Shown here: one piece after another, positions 16,799-24,242 of the stretch
How the letters are laid out: every line of letters begins with the position of its first letter
How positions within the stretch are numbered: position 1 is the first letter of the stretch
Translations under genes and position numbers: made by a program
The notes under the pieces: model-generated
Seen by the model: only the letters and a program-made list of their open reading frames with translations
What the model was told of the DNA's origin: nothing
Databases searched by the model: none
Source of the DNA: Glycomyces arizonensis DSM 44726
Lineage (GTDB): Bacteria > Actinomycetota > Actinomycetes > Mycobacteriales > Micromonosporaceae
NCBI RefSeq assembly: GCF_000482705.1
Contig: NZ_AXWO01000019.1
Location: 49,181-113,180 of the forward strand
Length of the DNA stretch: 64,000 nt
Direction of reading: 5' to 3'

Positions 16799-18064
16799 TC
16801 AGCCGGCGCTCTCCGCGTCGTACCAGGCGGTGAGGTCGGCGGCGACGTCGGCGGGCTCGGCGCCCTGCCACAGGCCCTGGACGAGCTCGGTGAACTTCGG
16901 GTTGAACCCGGCCACCGGCAGCGCGTGGTCGCCGACGGTCTGGTTGCCCGGCACGGCGAGCGAGGGCGCCTTGTCGGTCACCTCCTGCACCAGCGAGGCG
17001 TACTCGTTGGAGCTGGTGTCGGTGCCCTCGCGGGTGAAGTGGTCCATCTCGGCCTGCGTCGCGATCGCGGCCTCGTCGGTCACGAGGTATTCCACGAGCG
17101 CGGTGGCGTCGTCGGCCTTCTCGGTGCCGTTCCACACCATGTACGGGTAGGCCATGGTGGCGCCCATGGGGCCGGGGTAGTCGGCGGCGTCGTCGACGGG
17201 CGCCGCGGCGACGCCCACCTCGAAGTCCGGCGGCGAGGCGGCCAGGGTGGTGGAGAACCACGAGCCCATCGGGTAGATGCCGACGTCTCCGGCGATGAAG
17301 TTGGCCTCCTGGGTGCCGGAGTCGGTGGCCACGTCGTCGGCGGTGGTGTATCCGGCGTCGATCCAGCTCGCGAGGTGCTCGAACAGCGGCTCGAACTGCT
17401 CGCCGAGGGTCGATGAGCCGTCGGCGACGCTCTGCTGCCAGCCGGGGGTGGTGAGGTTCTGCTGCGGGTGCCACAGCTGTTGGGCCTGCACGCCGGTGGC
17501 CCAGTCCGCGGCGAAGGCGATGGGGGTGGCCACGCCCGCCTCGTCGAGCGCGGCGAGGGCGGCGTCGAGTTCGGCCCAGGTCCGCGGCGGCTCGGCGATG
17601 CCGGCCTGCTCGAACAGGTCGGCGTTGTAGTACAGCAGCGACTGGGCCTGCATGCCGACGCCGACGACGTTGATCTTGCCGTCGGTGGAGTACAGGTCCG
17701 ACATGGGCGTTCCGGCGGCCCACTCGTAGTCGGTGAGGTCGAGGATCTCGGGGGCGGTGTCCTCGGAGGGGAAGATCGACTGGATGACGTCGGGGGCCGT
17801 CCCGGAGGCGAGGAGCGCGGGGAAGGACTCGGCGACCGACTGGCCGGTGGGCCCTTCGATCTCGACGTCGATCCCGGTCTCCTCCTCGAAGGGGGCGACG
17901 AGGGCTTCCCACTTCTCCTGCGTGAGGTTGTCGGTGATGTTGACGAGCATGCGCACCGAGTCGTCGTCGGAGCCGCCGCCCGAGCCGCAGGCCGTCAGCG
18001 CGAGGACCGGGACGAAGCCGAGGAGTGCGGCGCCGCAGGCACGGCGCCGGAGCGGAGTTGACAT
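16799..18064 (-). CDS. Extracellular sugar-binding lipoprotein
   Basis: 421 residues. The lipobox LTAC puts the lipid-modified Cys at residue 26, so the mature protein is tethered outside the membrane. The fold is that of CUT1 solute-binding proteins (EEETGIDVEIEGPTGQSVAESFPALLASGTAPDVIQ; aromatic-rich YPYMVWNGTEKADDATALVEYL). It delivers the substrate to the two permeases downstream. The upstream unrecognised gene runs into its first ~70 bases. An AT-rich operator-like site lies ~50-75 bp before the start, so it may have its own promoter. Confidence 0.9.
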   Translation of the reverse strand: MSTPLRRRACGAALLGFVPVLALTACGSGGGSDDDSVRMLVNITDNLTQEKWEALVAPFEEETGIDVEIEGPTGQSVAESFPALLASGTAPDVIQSIFPSEDTAPEILDLTDYEWAAGTPMSDLYSTDGKINVVGVGMQAQSLLYYNADLFEQAGIAEPPRTWAELDAALAALDEAGVATPIAFAADWATGVQAQQLWHPQQNLTTPGWQQSVADGSSTLGEQFEPLFEHLASWIDAGYTTADDVATDSGTQEANFIAGDVGIYPMGSWFSTTLAASPPDFEVGVAAAPVDDAADYPGPMGATMAYPYMVWNGTEKADDATALVEYLVTDEAAIATQAEMDHFTREGTDTSSNEYASLVQEVTDKAPSLAVPGNQTVGDHALPVAGFNPKFTELVQGLWQGAEPADVAADLTAWYDAESAG

Positions 18065-19617
18065 CGTTGTCTCCCAACCTTGGTCCGAGTCGCCTCCAGG
18101 AGCGGAGGGCGACTACTTGTAATACATACTACATGTTCTAAGTTGTGGTCGAGTGCGGGCCGCGCCTCGTGGACGTGGCCGCGGTACGGGACTGCGCCGA
18201 GGACCGAGACGTCGGTCTCGCGCGTCGAGCCGTCCACGCGGTAGATCCCCTCGTCGGCGACGAAGAAGACCGGCGCCTCGTCGAATTCGAGCTCGGCGGG
18301 CAGCGGCTCCTTGTCCGTCCAGGCGAAGAACGACCGCGCGAAGTCGTCGCGGTCCTTGCGGCCGTAGATGCTCAGGTCGCCTGCCGTCAGCGGACTGAGG
18401 ATGCACCAGTGGGCGCCGTCCTCGACCCAGTACGCGCGGTCGGAGAGCAGGACGGACTGCCGCTCGGGCTCGGCGAACACCGACTCCCAGAACGTCTCCG
18501 GAGTGTCGGTGCGGCGCACGAGGAACAGCAGGTCGTGCGCGTGCCAGGCGGTGCTCGGGGCGACGTCCGCCTCGTTGTGCCAGCCCGTGGCCGAGGCGAA
18601 GTAGCCCGCGGGGGTCTGGTAGCGGGCGTACGTGGCCAGGCAGTCGTCGACGAAGCGGGCGAGCTCGGGGTGCCCGGTCTCGGCCAGGATCTCGTCGATC
18701 CCGTAGAGGCTCAGCCCCATGCCCGCGATGAGCATCGGCGAGGTGGACTTGAGGACCGCGCCCTCCCGCACGTACCAGTAGCGGTGGAACCGCGTGCAGC
18801 CCAGCTCGTCCGTCCAGGCCGAGCGGGCGACGTGGAGGCCCAGGCGGACCGCCTCGTCGAGGAGGTCCGGGCGGCCGAAGCGGCGCGAGCCGAGCACGAG
18901 CGGCACGATCATGAGCCCGTAATATTCGGCCGGTTCGAGGATCCCGCCCTCGGCGCGGTCGGCGGGCTGGCGGTAGGCCCCGGCGCAGTCGGCGTCGGGC
19001 ACGCCGGGGGCGCGGCTGAGGCGGACGAGCGCGTCGAGGTCGTCCTCCAGCTCATCGGCGTAGCGGTCGTCGCCGGACAGCTCGGTGTACCTGAGCTTGG
19101 CCCAGACGCGGGCGTACTCCTGGTTCACGGTCCCGTCCTCGGTGGGCCGCCCGCCGCCGTAGGCGCGGCACGCCTCCAGGTTGGCGCGCACGGCGCCGAG
19201 GACCTCGTCGGCCTCGCCGAGGCCCAGCAGGTGTCCGGCGTGGCGCAGGCCCTCCAGGAGGCCGATGCACCCGGCCATGTTGTGGATGAGGCCCGAGGTG
19301 GCCGACTCCCCCACTTGGAAGCCGATGTGGCGGAACTGGCCGTCGTCTTGGACCGTGCGCGCCTGGAACAGCATCATGCGGCGCCACATCGCCAGGGCCC
19401 GGTCGTCGCGGCGCCGGGCGAGGGCCTCGGCGAACGCGGCGGTGGCGGGTGCCGAGAACGCCTGGTGGCCGCTGGTGAAGTCGATGAACGTGGCGGGGTT
19501 GGTGCCCCATACGCTGTGGTTGTGGAAGCCGCGGATCTGCCCGTCGTCGCCGATCCAGGTGCGCATCCACCGGGCGAGGGCGTCCACCCGCGGGGCGCGT
19601 TCGTGATGCTTGCTCAT
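17995..19617 (-). CDS. Putative (alpha/alpha)-barrel carbohydrate-active protein with readthrough C-terminus
   Basis: 540 residues to the first in-frame stop, no signal peptide, family not recognised. The sequence is rich in paired helices and aromatic/His patches (GFHNHSVWGTNPATFIDFTSGHQAF, RFHRYWYVREGAVL, YFASATGWHNEADVAPSTAWHAHDLLFL), which suggests an (alpha/alpha)-type glycosidase or lyase fold. The last ~40 residues (after DHNLEHVV) are encoded by the AT-rich operator-like DNA and the start of the binding-protein gene. They look non-native, as if the original stop were lost. The start overlaps the AKR gene by ATGA. Confidence 0.55.
   Translation of the reverse strand: MSKHHERAPRVDALARWMRTWIGDDGQIRGFHNHSVWGTNPATFIDFTSGHQAFSAPATAAFAEALARRRDDRALAMWRRMMLFQARTVQDDGQFRHIGFQVGESATSGLIHNMAGCIGLLEGLRHAGHLLGLGEADEVLGAVRANLEACRAYGGGRPTEDGTVNQEYARVWAKLRYTELSGDDRYADELEDDLDALVRLSRAPGVPDADCAGAYRQPADRAEGGILEPAEYYGLMIVPLVLGSRRFGRPDLLDEAVRLGLHVARSAWTDELGCTRFHRYWYVREGAVLKSTSPMLIAGMGLSLYGIDEILAETGHPELARFVDDCLATYARYQTPAGYFASATGWHNEADVAPSTAWHAHDLLFLVRRTDTPETFWESVFAEPERQSVLLSDRAYWVEDGAHWCILSPLTAGDLSIYGRKDRDDFARSFFAWTDKEPLPAELEFDEAPVFFVADEGIYRVDGSTRETDVSVLGAVPYRGHVHEARPALDHNLEHVVCITSSRPPLLEATRTKVGRQRCQLRSGAVPAAPHSSASSRSSR
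18113..18140 (-). promoter_or_regulatory. AT-rich operator candidate before binding-protein gene
   Basis: The stretch TTGTAATACATACT (18118-18131) runs into ACATGTTC (18131-18138), in otherwise GC-rich DNA. ACATGTTC also occurs before the beta-helix gene (12758-12765), again next to ATACAT. The site lies inside the 3' coding part of the upstream gene, 50-75 bp before the binding-protein start, where an internal promoter would be expected. Confidence 0.4.
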
Positions 19618-20603
19618 GTCGTGCTCCTTGCGGTGGCGGCGAGGTGCGGGACGAGACCCAGGCGGTCGAGTTCGTCCCAGAGCGCCTCGGGGACGTCGCT
19701 GGCGATGCGCTCGGCGTTCACGGTGACGTGCGCGGCCGTGCGCATTCCGGCGACGACCGACGCGACCGCGCTGTGCCGCAGCGCGAAGCGGGCGGCGAGT
19801 TCGGGGACGGTGACGCCGAACGGCTCGGCGGCGTCGGCGATCCGATGGACCAGGGCGGCGAGGTCGGCGGGCACCCGCCCGTAGTCGAACCGCGCGTCCG
19901 CCGCCGGGCGCGGGTTCGCCAGGAGCCCCGAGTTGTAGACCGCGGCGGCGACCACCGAGACGCCGCGCTCGGCCGCGGCGGGCAGGAGGTCGCCGAGCGC
20001 GGTGCGGTCGACGAGGGTGAAGCGGCCCGCGCACATGACCACGTCGATGTCGGTCTCGCGCACGAATGCGGCGGGCATCGCCGACTGGTTCATGCCGACG
20101 CCGACCGCCGAGACGACGCCCTGGTCGCGCAGTTCGACGAGAGTCTGGACGCCGCTGGTGGAGGCCTCGGCCCAGTGCTCGTCGGGGTCGTGGAGATAGA
20201 CGATGTCGAGGCGGTCCGTGCCGAGGCGTTCGAGGCTGCCCTCGATGGACCGGAGGATGCCGTCCCTGGAGAAGTCCCACTCCCTGCGGAAGGCGGCGGG
20301 CACGGCGAAGCCTTCGTCGTCTTGGAGGTGCGCGCGTTCGGGCGTCGGGACCAGGGCTCGGCCGACCTTCGTGGACAGGACGTACTCGTCTCGGGGCCGG
20401 TGGGCCAGAGCGGCGCCGAGGCGCCGCTCGGAGAGGCCGAGCCCGTAGTGCGGCGCGGTGTCGAAGTACCGGATCCCCGCGTCCCAGGCGGCGTCGACGG
20501 CGCCCCGCGCCTCCTCCTCGGCGGTCTCCCGGTAGAGGTTGCCGAGCTGCGCCGCGCCGAAGCCCAGCTCGGTCAGGCGCGTGCCGGTCCGCATCTCACG
20601 CAT
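19614..20603 (-). CDS. Aldo/keto reductase, aldose 1-dehydrogenase-like
   Basis: 329 residues, (beta/alpha)8 AKR fold. Catalytic landmarks are Asp/Tyr in FDTAPHYGLG, Lys in LSTKVGR and His in VYLHDPDEH. The YGLGLSERRLGAAL motif and the DDEGFAVPAAFRREWDFSRDGILRSI insert are typical of the D-threo-aldose 1-dehydrogenase / L-fucose dehydrogenase / pyridoxal dehydrogenase group, which oxidises free sugars to lactones. The gene overlaps the hydroxyacid dehydrogenase gene by 8 bp. In this operon it would make the sugar lactone before the dehydratase step (inference). Confidence 0.8.
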   Translation of the reverse strand: MREMRTGTRLTELGFGAAQLGNLYRETAEEEARGAVDAAWDAGIRYFDTAPHYGLGLSERRLGAALAHRPRDEYVLSTKVGRALVPTPERAHLQDDEGFAVPAAFRREWDFSRDGILRSIEGSLERLGTDRLDIVYLHDPDEHWAEASTSGVQTLVELRDQGVVSAVGVGMNQSAMPAAFVRETDIDVVMCAGRFTLVDRTALGDLLPAAAERGVSVVAAAVYNSGLLANPRPAADARFDYGRVPADLAALVHRIADAAEPFGVTVPELAARFALRHSAVASVVAGMRTAAHVTVNAERIASDVPEALWDELDRLGLVPHLAATARSTT

Positions 20604-21636
20604 GTTGCGGTCCTCTCAGGTCCTCGGGGTGGGCGAAGGGGAGGCCGCTCGCGAAGCGCTCGACCTCGGCGGCCACCGAGTCGCCGATGCGGTGCAGCTC
20701 GCGGCCCATCGAACCGGCGATGTGCGGGGTGAGCACGACGTTCGGCATCATCCACAGTTCACTGTCCGGTGCGGGCGGTTCGGGATGGGTGACGTCGAGG
20801 ACGGCGTCGATGCGGCCGGTGCGGAGCTCGGCGATGAGCGCGGCCTCGTCGACGACGGCGCCGCGGGCGGTGTTGACGAGCGTCGCGCCGTCGGGCATGA
20901 GCGCCAGGATGCGCGCGTCGATCTGGCCGATCGTCTCCGGCAGCAGCGGCTGGTGGAGCGAGAGCACGTGGCTCTGGGCGGCGACCGCTTCGAGCGTGCC
21001 GACGCGGACGCCGAGCGCCTCGGCGTCGTCCGGTGTCAGCTCCGGGCTGTAGACGACGACGTCGAGTGCGAAGGGGCGCAGCAGTTCGATGAGCCGGCGC
21101 CCCACTTGGGAGGCGCCGACGATGCCGACGGTCAGGCGGTAGTTGCCCGTGTCGGGCGAGCGCTCGGGCATCCGGCGATGCTCGCGGTACTCGCGTTCGG
21201 CCCAGTGGGCGCGTTTGCCCGCCAGGAGGATCTGGGCGAGCGTGTATTCGGCGACCGGCGCGGCGTTGACCGAGCGCGCGTTCGAGGCGGCGACGCCGCG
21301 GGCGGCGTGCTCGGCGGGCTCGGACAGGCAGGTGGCGGCGACGCCGCCCGCGTAGACGACCGCGCGCAGATGCGGGACGAGCGCGGGCGGGATGCGGGGC
21401 GCTCCCCAGCCGGCCAGCAGGATCTCGGCTTCGGCGAGGCGTTCGCGGGTCGCTTCGGAGTCGGTGTCGGTGACCACCTGTTCGGGGTCGACGTCCACGG
21501 CCTCCGTGATCCGGCCGATCGCCTCGGGCGTGAAGATCTGCCCGACCAGCTCGGGAGGCCAGAAGGACAGGACCGCGCGGGGCTTGCGGGTCTTGTCGGT
21601 GTCCATGTGCTCAGTGCTCATGTGTTCAGCGGCCAT
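20596..21636 (-). CDS. D-isomer-specific 2-hydroxyacid dehydrogenase
   Basis: 346 residues. The NAD-binding motif is TVGIVGASQVGRRLIELL. The catalytic triad is visible as Arg in NTARGAVVDE, Glu in VTHPEPP and His in LTPHIAGSM. The family reduces 2-keto acids or oxidises D-2-hydroxy acids. Three in-frame ATGs exist (21636, 21621, 21606); the first follows GGGGAAGG and leaves 4 bp after the upstream gene, so it is preferred. Its place after the enolase-family gene suggests action on a keto-acid product of dehydration. Confidence 0.85.
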   Translation of the reverse strand: MAAEHMSTEHMDTDKTRKPRAVLSFWPPELVGQIFTPEAIGRITEAVDVDPEQVVTDTDSEATRERLAEAEILLAGWGAPRIPPALVPHLRAVVYAGGVAATCLSEPAEHAARGVAASNARSVNAAPVAEYTLAQILLAGKRAHWAEREYREHRRMPERSPDTGNYRLTVGIVGASQVGRRLIELLRPFALDVVVYSPELTPDDAEALGVRVGTLEAVAAQSHVLSLHQPLLPETIGQIDARILALMPDGATLVNTARGAVVDEAALIAELRTGRIDAVLDVTHPEPPAPDSELWMMPNVVLTPHIAGSMGRELHRIGDSVAAEVERFASGLPFAHPEDLRGPQHA

Positions 21637-21640
21637 GCGC

Positions 21641-22912
21641 TCAGTCGCCTTCCCCGGTCCCGGCGGCGCGGTGCGGCGCCGCCTCGGCACTGCGATCCCG
21701 CTGGAGCGCCCCGTCTTCCGCGATAGTGGCGCCGCGGTCCCGCTGGGACAGCCCGCCTTCCGAGGTCGTGGCACCGCGGTGGGGCGCGAGCCGCAGGCCC
21801 GCGTCGGCCGGGCGCACGTGGGGCCCGGCGGCGTCCGCCCATGTCCCGGACTCGCGCTGCGCGGCGATGAGCGCCTCGTCGACCTCGATGCCCAGGCCCG
21901 GCGCGTCGCCGAGCCGGAGGCCGCCGTCGGTGATCTCCTGGTCGGCGGTCAGTCCCACCGGGAGCGCGAGGTCCTGGATCTCGGTGACGAGGTGGTTGGG
22001 GACCGCGGCGGCCGCGTGCGCCAGCGGGTTGGCGTTGTACCCCACCGGACTCACCGGCAGGTCGCGCCCGAGCGCCAGGACCGCCACACGCAGGAAGTGC
22101 GTGACGCCCCAGACGCTCCCGGCCTGCACGACGCCGACCGCGTCGGCGTCGAGCAGGTGCCGGTACTGCTCGAGGCCGGTGAGGTTCTCGCCGCTGGCCA
22201 CCGCCGAGCGGATGCCGGAGGCGACGGCCCGGTGGCCCGCGACGTCCCAGCGCCGCACGGGCTCCTCGATCCAGGTGAGGTCGACCTGCTCCTCGACGCG
22301 GTGGGCGAGCCGGACGGCCTGGTGGCGGCCCCACGCCTCGTTGACGTCGTACATCACGGCGGGCCGGTCCGAGTTGACGCGCAGGACGTCGCGCACGGCG
22401 ACCAGGCGCTTGGCGTCCCGGTCGACGTCGAGGCCGCCCTTGACCTTCGCGCCCGTGAAGCCCCGCTCGGCCCAGCGCTCGTAGAGGCGGACGAGTTCGT
22501 CGTCACTGAGCGCGTACTCCAGGCCCGAGGCGTAGCCGGGGACGAAGCGGTCGGCCGCACCGAGGGTGCGCCACAGCGGCTCGCCGGCCGCCTTCGCCTT
22601 GAGGTCCCACAGGGCCATGTCGAGGGCGCCGATGGTCCCGAACGCGGCGCCGTTGTGCCCGGCCTTGAACACGAACGCGAGCATCCGGTCGTACAGCGCG
22701 GTCACGGCCCGCGGGTCCCGGCCTTCGAGGGCGGGGAAGACGCGGTCGACGCCGGGGTGCGCGCCGAGACCGACGCCGGTCAGGCCGGAATCGGTCTCGA
22801 CCAGCACGATCGGGACCTCCGTGACGCCTCCGGCGATGACGCCGTTGACATCGCCCACTGGGCGTCCCCATCGGTGGACCGTGGTCAGGCTCCGATACCC
22901 GGTGATTCGCAT
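21641..22912 (-). CDS. Enolase-superfamily (mandelate racemase-like) sugar-acid dehydratase
   Basis: 423 residues. The C-terminal barrel has the KxK acid/base pair K156-V-K158 (GAKVKGG) and metal ligands D189 (YDVNEAW), E216 (WIEEP) and E242 (ASGEN). The N-terminal capping domain is normal. The family dehydrates acid sugars to 2-keto-3-deoxy acids or isomerises lactones. An unusual ~50-residue tail contains two near-identical units (RGATTSEGGLSQRD, RGATIAEDGALQRD). CTGGAG precedes the ATG at 22912; an upstream in-frame ATG lacks a site. First gene of the catabolic operon, divergent from gntR. Confidence 0.8.
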   Translation of the reverse strand: MRITGYRSLTTVHRWGRPVGDVNGVIAGGVTEVPIVLVETDSGLTGVGLGAHPGVDRVFPALEGRDPRAVTALYDRMLAFVFKAGHNGAAFGTIGALDMALWDLKAKAAGEPLWRTLGAADRFVPGYASGLEYALSDDELVRLYERWAERGFTGAKVKGGLDVDRDAKRLVAVRDVLRVNSDRPAVMYDVNEAWGRHQAVRLAHRVEEQVDLTWIEEPVRRWDVAGHRAVASGIRSAVASGENLTGLEQYRHLLDADAVGVVQAGSVWGVTHFLRVAVLALGRDLPVSPVGYNANPLAHAAAAVPNHLVTEIQDLALPVGLTADQEITDGGLRLGDAPGLGIEVDEALIAAQRESGTWADAAGPHVRPADAGLRLAPHRGATTSEGGLSQRDRGATIAEDGALQRDRSAEAAPHRAAGTGEGD

Positions 22913-22967
22913 CGTGCTCCAGATCAGCGTCGCGATAGCATGCTGGCAACGTTCCACCGGCATGTCA

Positions 22968-22999
22968 CTTATAACTTATGATACGACTGAAGATCATAC
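22968..22999. promoter_or_regulatory. Divergent promoter/operator region, dehydratase operon and gntR
   Basis: AT-rich block between divergent starts at 22912 and 23070. It holds two heptamers CTTATAA-CTTATGA (22968-22981) and ATGATAC / GATCATAC (22978-22999). Both features echo other sites: ATGATAC occurs before the beta-helix gene, and TTATAA-type heptamers occur at 24.0-24.2 kb and 44.8 kb. It is the probable target of the adjacent GntR/FCD protein. Confidence 0.45.
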
Positions 23000-23069
23000 A
23001 ACATTCGGTTACACTTGCCCTGACCGGCGGAACTTCCTCTGCCAGCACATCGATGGAGTCCCTGACGAC

Positions 23070-23819
23070 ATGAACTCGACACCTGCGACCGGCGGCGAGG
23101 TGCCGCGCCCCCAACGCCACCGTCCCCCGCTCGCGGCGGCGGTCGTCAAGAGCCTGGTGAGGGCGATCGTCGTCGGGGAGTTCGCCCCCGGCTCGGCGCT
23201 GCCCACCGCCGGAGCACTGTGCGAGCAGTACGAGGTCAGCCGGACCGTCATCCGCGAGGCCACGACGACGCTCGCCGAGAAGGGACTCGTCGCGCCCCGG
23301 CAGGGCTGGGGCACGGTGGTGCTCGACCAGGAGCAGTGGAACCTGTTGGACCCCTTGGTCCTCGACGCGCTCTTCCAGCGCGAGGACCGGCTGTTCTATC
23401 TCGACAACCTCATCGAGGTCAGGGCGAACCTGGAGTGCGCCATGGCGGCCCGGGCGGCCACGCGGCTCGACGACGCCCAGAACACGATGCTCAAGGCGAA
23501 GCTCAAGGAGCTCGGCGATCTCATGGACGACCCCGGGGCGTACTCGCGGGCCGACATCGAGTTCCACGAGCTGATCCACCACGCCTCGCAGGACGCGTTC
23601 GGCAGGGCGATCGTGGCGAACATCCAGGGCAAGGCGCTGCACGCGCCCCAGTACAGCGGCCACCCGACCCGCGAGGACATCGAGCTGACGCACGAGGGCC
23701 ACACGGCGATCCTCGCGGCCCTGCTCGTCGGCGACGCCGACCGGGCCGCCGAGGAGATGCGCGAGCACATCACGTCCTCGTGGGCGCGCCGCCGCCCGGG
23801 AGAGACGCCCGAAGCGTAA
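23070..23819 (+). CDS. GntR family (FCD/FadR subfamily) transcriptional regulator
   Basis: 249 residues. An N-terminal winged helix (about 20-90: LAAAVVKSLVRAIVVGEFAPGSALPTAGALCEQYEVSRTVIREATTTLAEKGLVAPRQGWGTVV) is followed by an all-helical FCD domain (about 100-235). The FCD metal/effector histidines are visible in DIEFHELIHHAS and THEGHTAIL. FCD regulators usually sense carboxylates or sugar acids, which suits a locus with an enolase-family dehydratase. It is transcribed away from the operon and probably represses both. A strong hairpin follows the stop. Confidence 0.9.
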   Translation: MNSTPATGGEVPRPQRHRPPLAAAVVKSLVRAIVVGEFAPGSALPTAGALCEQYEVSRTVIREATTTLAEKGLVAPRQGWGTVVLDQEQWNLLDPLVLDALFQREDRLFYLDNLIEVRANLECAMAARAATRLDDAQNTMLKAKLKELGDLMDDPGAYSRADIEFHELIHHASQDAFGRAIVANIQGKALHAPQYSGHPTREDIELTHEGHTAILAALLVGDADRAAEEMREHITSSWARRRPGETPEA

Positions 23820-23864
23820 GCGGCACGGCCACAAGCGGACCGGCCACAAGCGACATAGAACGAA

Positions 23865-23902
23865 CGCGGCGGCGGCGATCCTTTCGGATCGCCGCCGCCG
23901 CG
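23865..23902 (+). terminator. Strong hairpin terminator after gntR
   Basis: Perfect 17-bp GC-rich stem (starting CGCGGCGGCGGCGATCC) with a TTTC loop, 45 bp after the gntR stop. Confidence 0.75.
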
Positions 23903-24242
23903 TGGTGTTCGGAATGGTGCTTTGGCCACAGTGGCGGTGTCCTGGCCTGCGCCCTCCACCACGGCCTCCGTCCGAGTAGCGCGCTCAAGCGGACAGTAAC
24001 TTATAGGATATATCCTATAAAATTCCTGTTGGGCGAATACCGCGCCCACATGGACGGCTCACACTCCTCCGAGACGGAGCGACCAGCGGTACCCGCATAC
24101 CGCGCCCACGGTGGTAGCCGTTCAATTACAGATTATATGCTATAAGATATAAGCTGAATACCGCATTCGCGCGTGAACTTTTCGGTTATAGGTTATAAGC
24201 TATAGTTATAATTCGAATGCCTACCGTGAGCGGCCGGGTGCG
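23903..24242. repeat. Gene-free patch of AT-rich heptameric repeats and palindromes
   Basis: No credible gene lies between the gntR terminator and the SDR stop codon. Three AT-rich elements interrupt GC-rich DNA: a perfect 20-bp palindrome TTATAGGATATATCCTATAA (24001-24020), a run ATTATAT-GCTATAA-GATATAA (24132-24152), and GTTATAG-GTTATAA-GCTATAG-TTATAAT (24185-24212). All follow a 7-bp period built on (G/C)TTATA(G/A). Between them ATACCGC recurs at 24037, 24097 and 24158, extended to ATACCGCGCCCAC at the first two. The third AT element closely matches the element before hen1 at 44.77 kb. Function unknown: operators of a lost gene, or of a small RNA, are possibilities. Confidence 0.6.

Noticed and set aside
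24001..24212. CRISPR array
   Set aside because: The repeats are short, degenerate and lack unique spacers of constant length; no cas genes are present.
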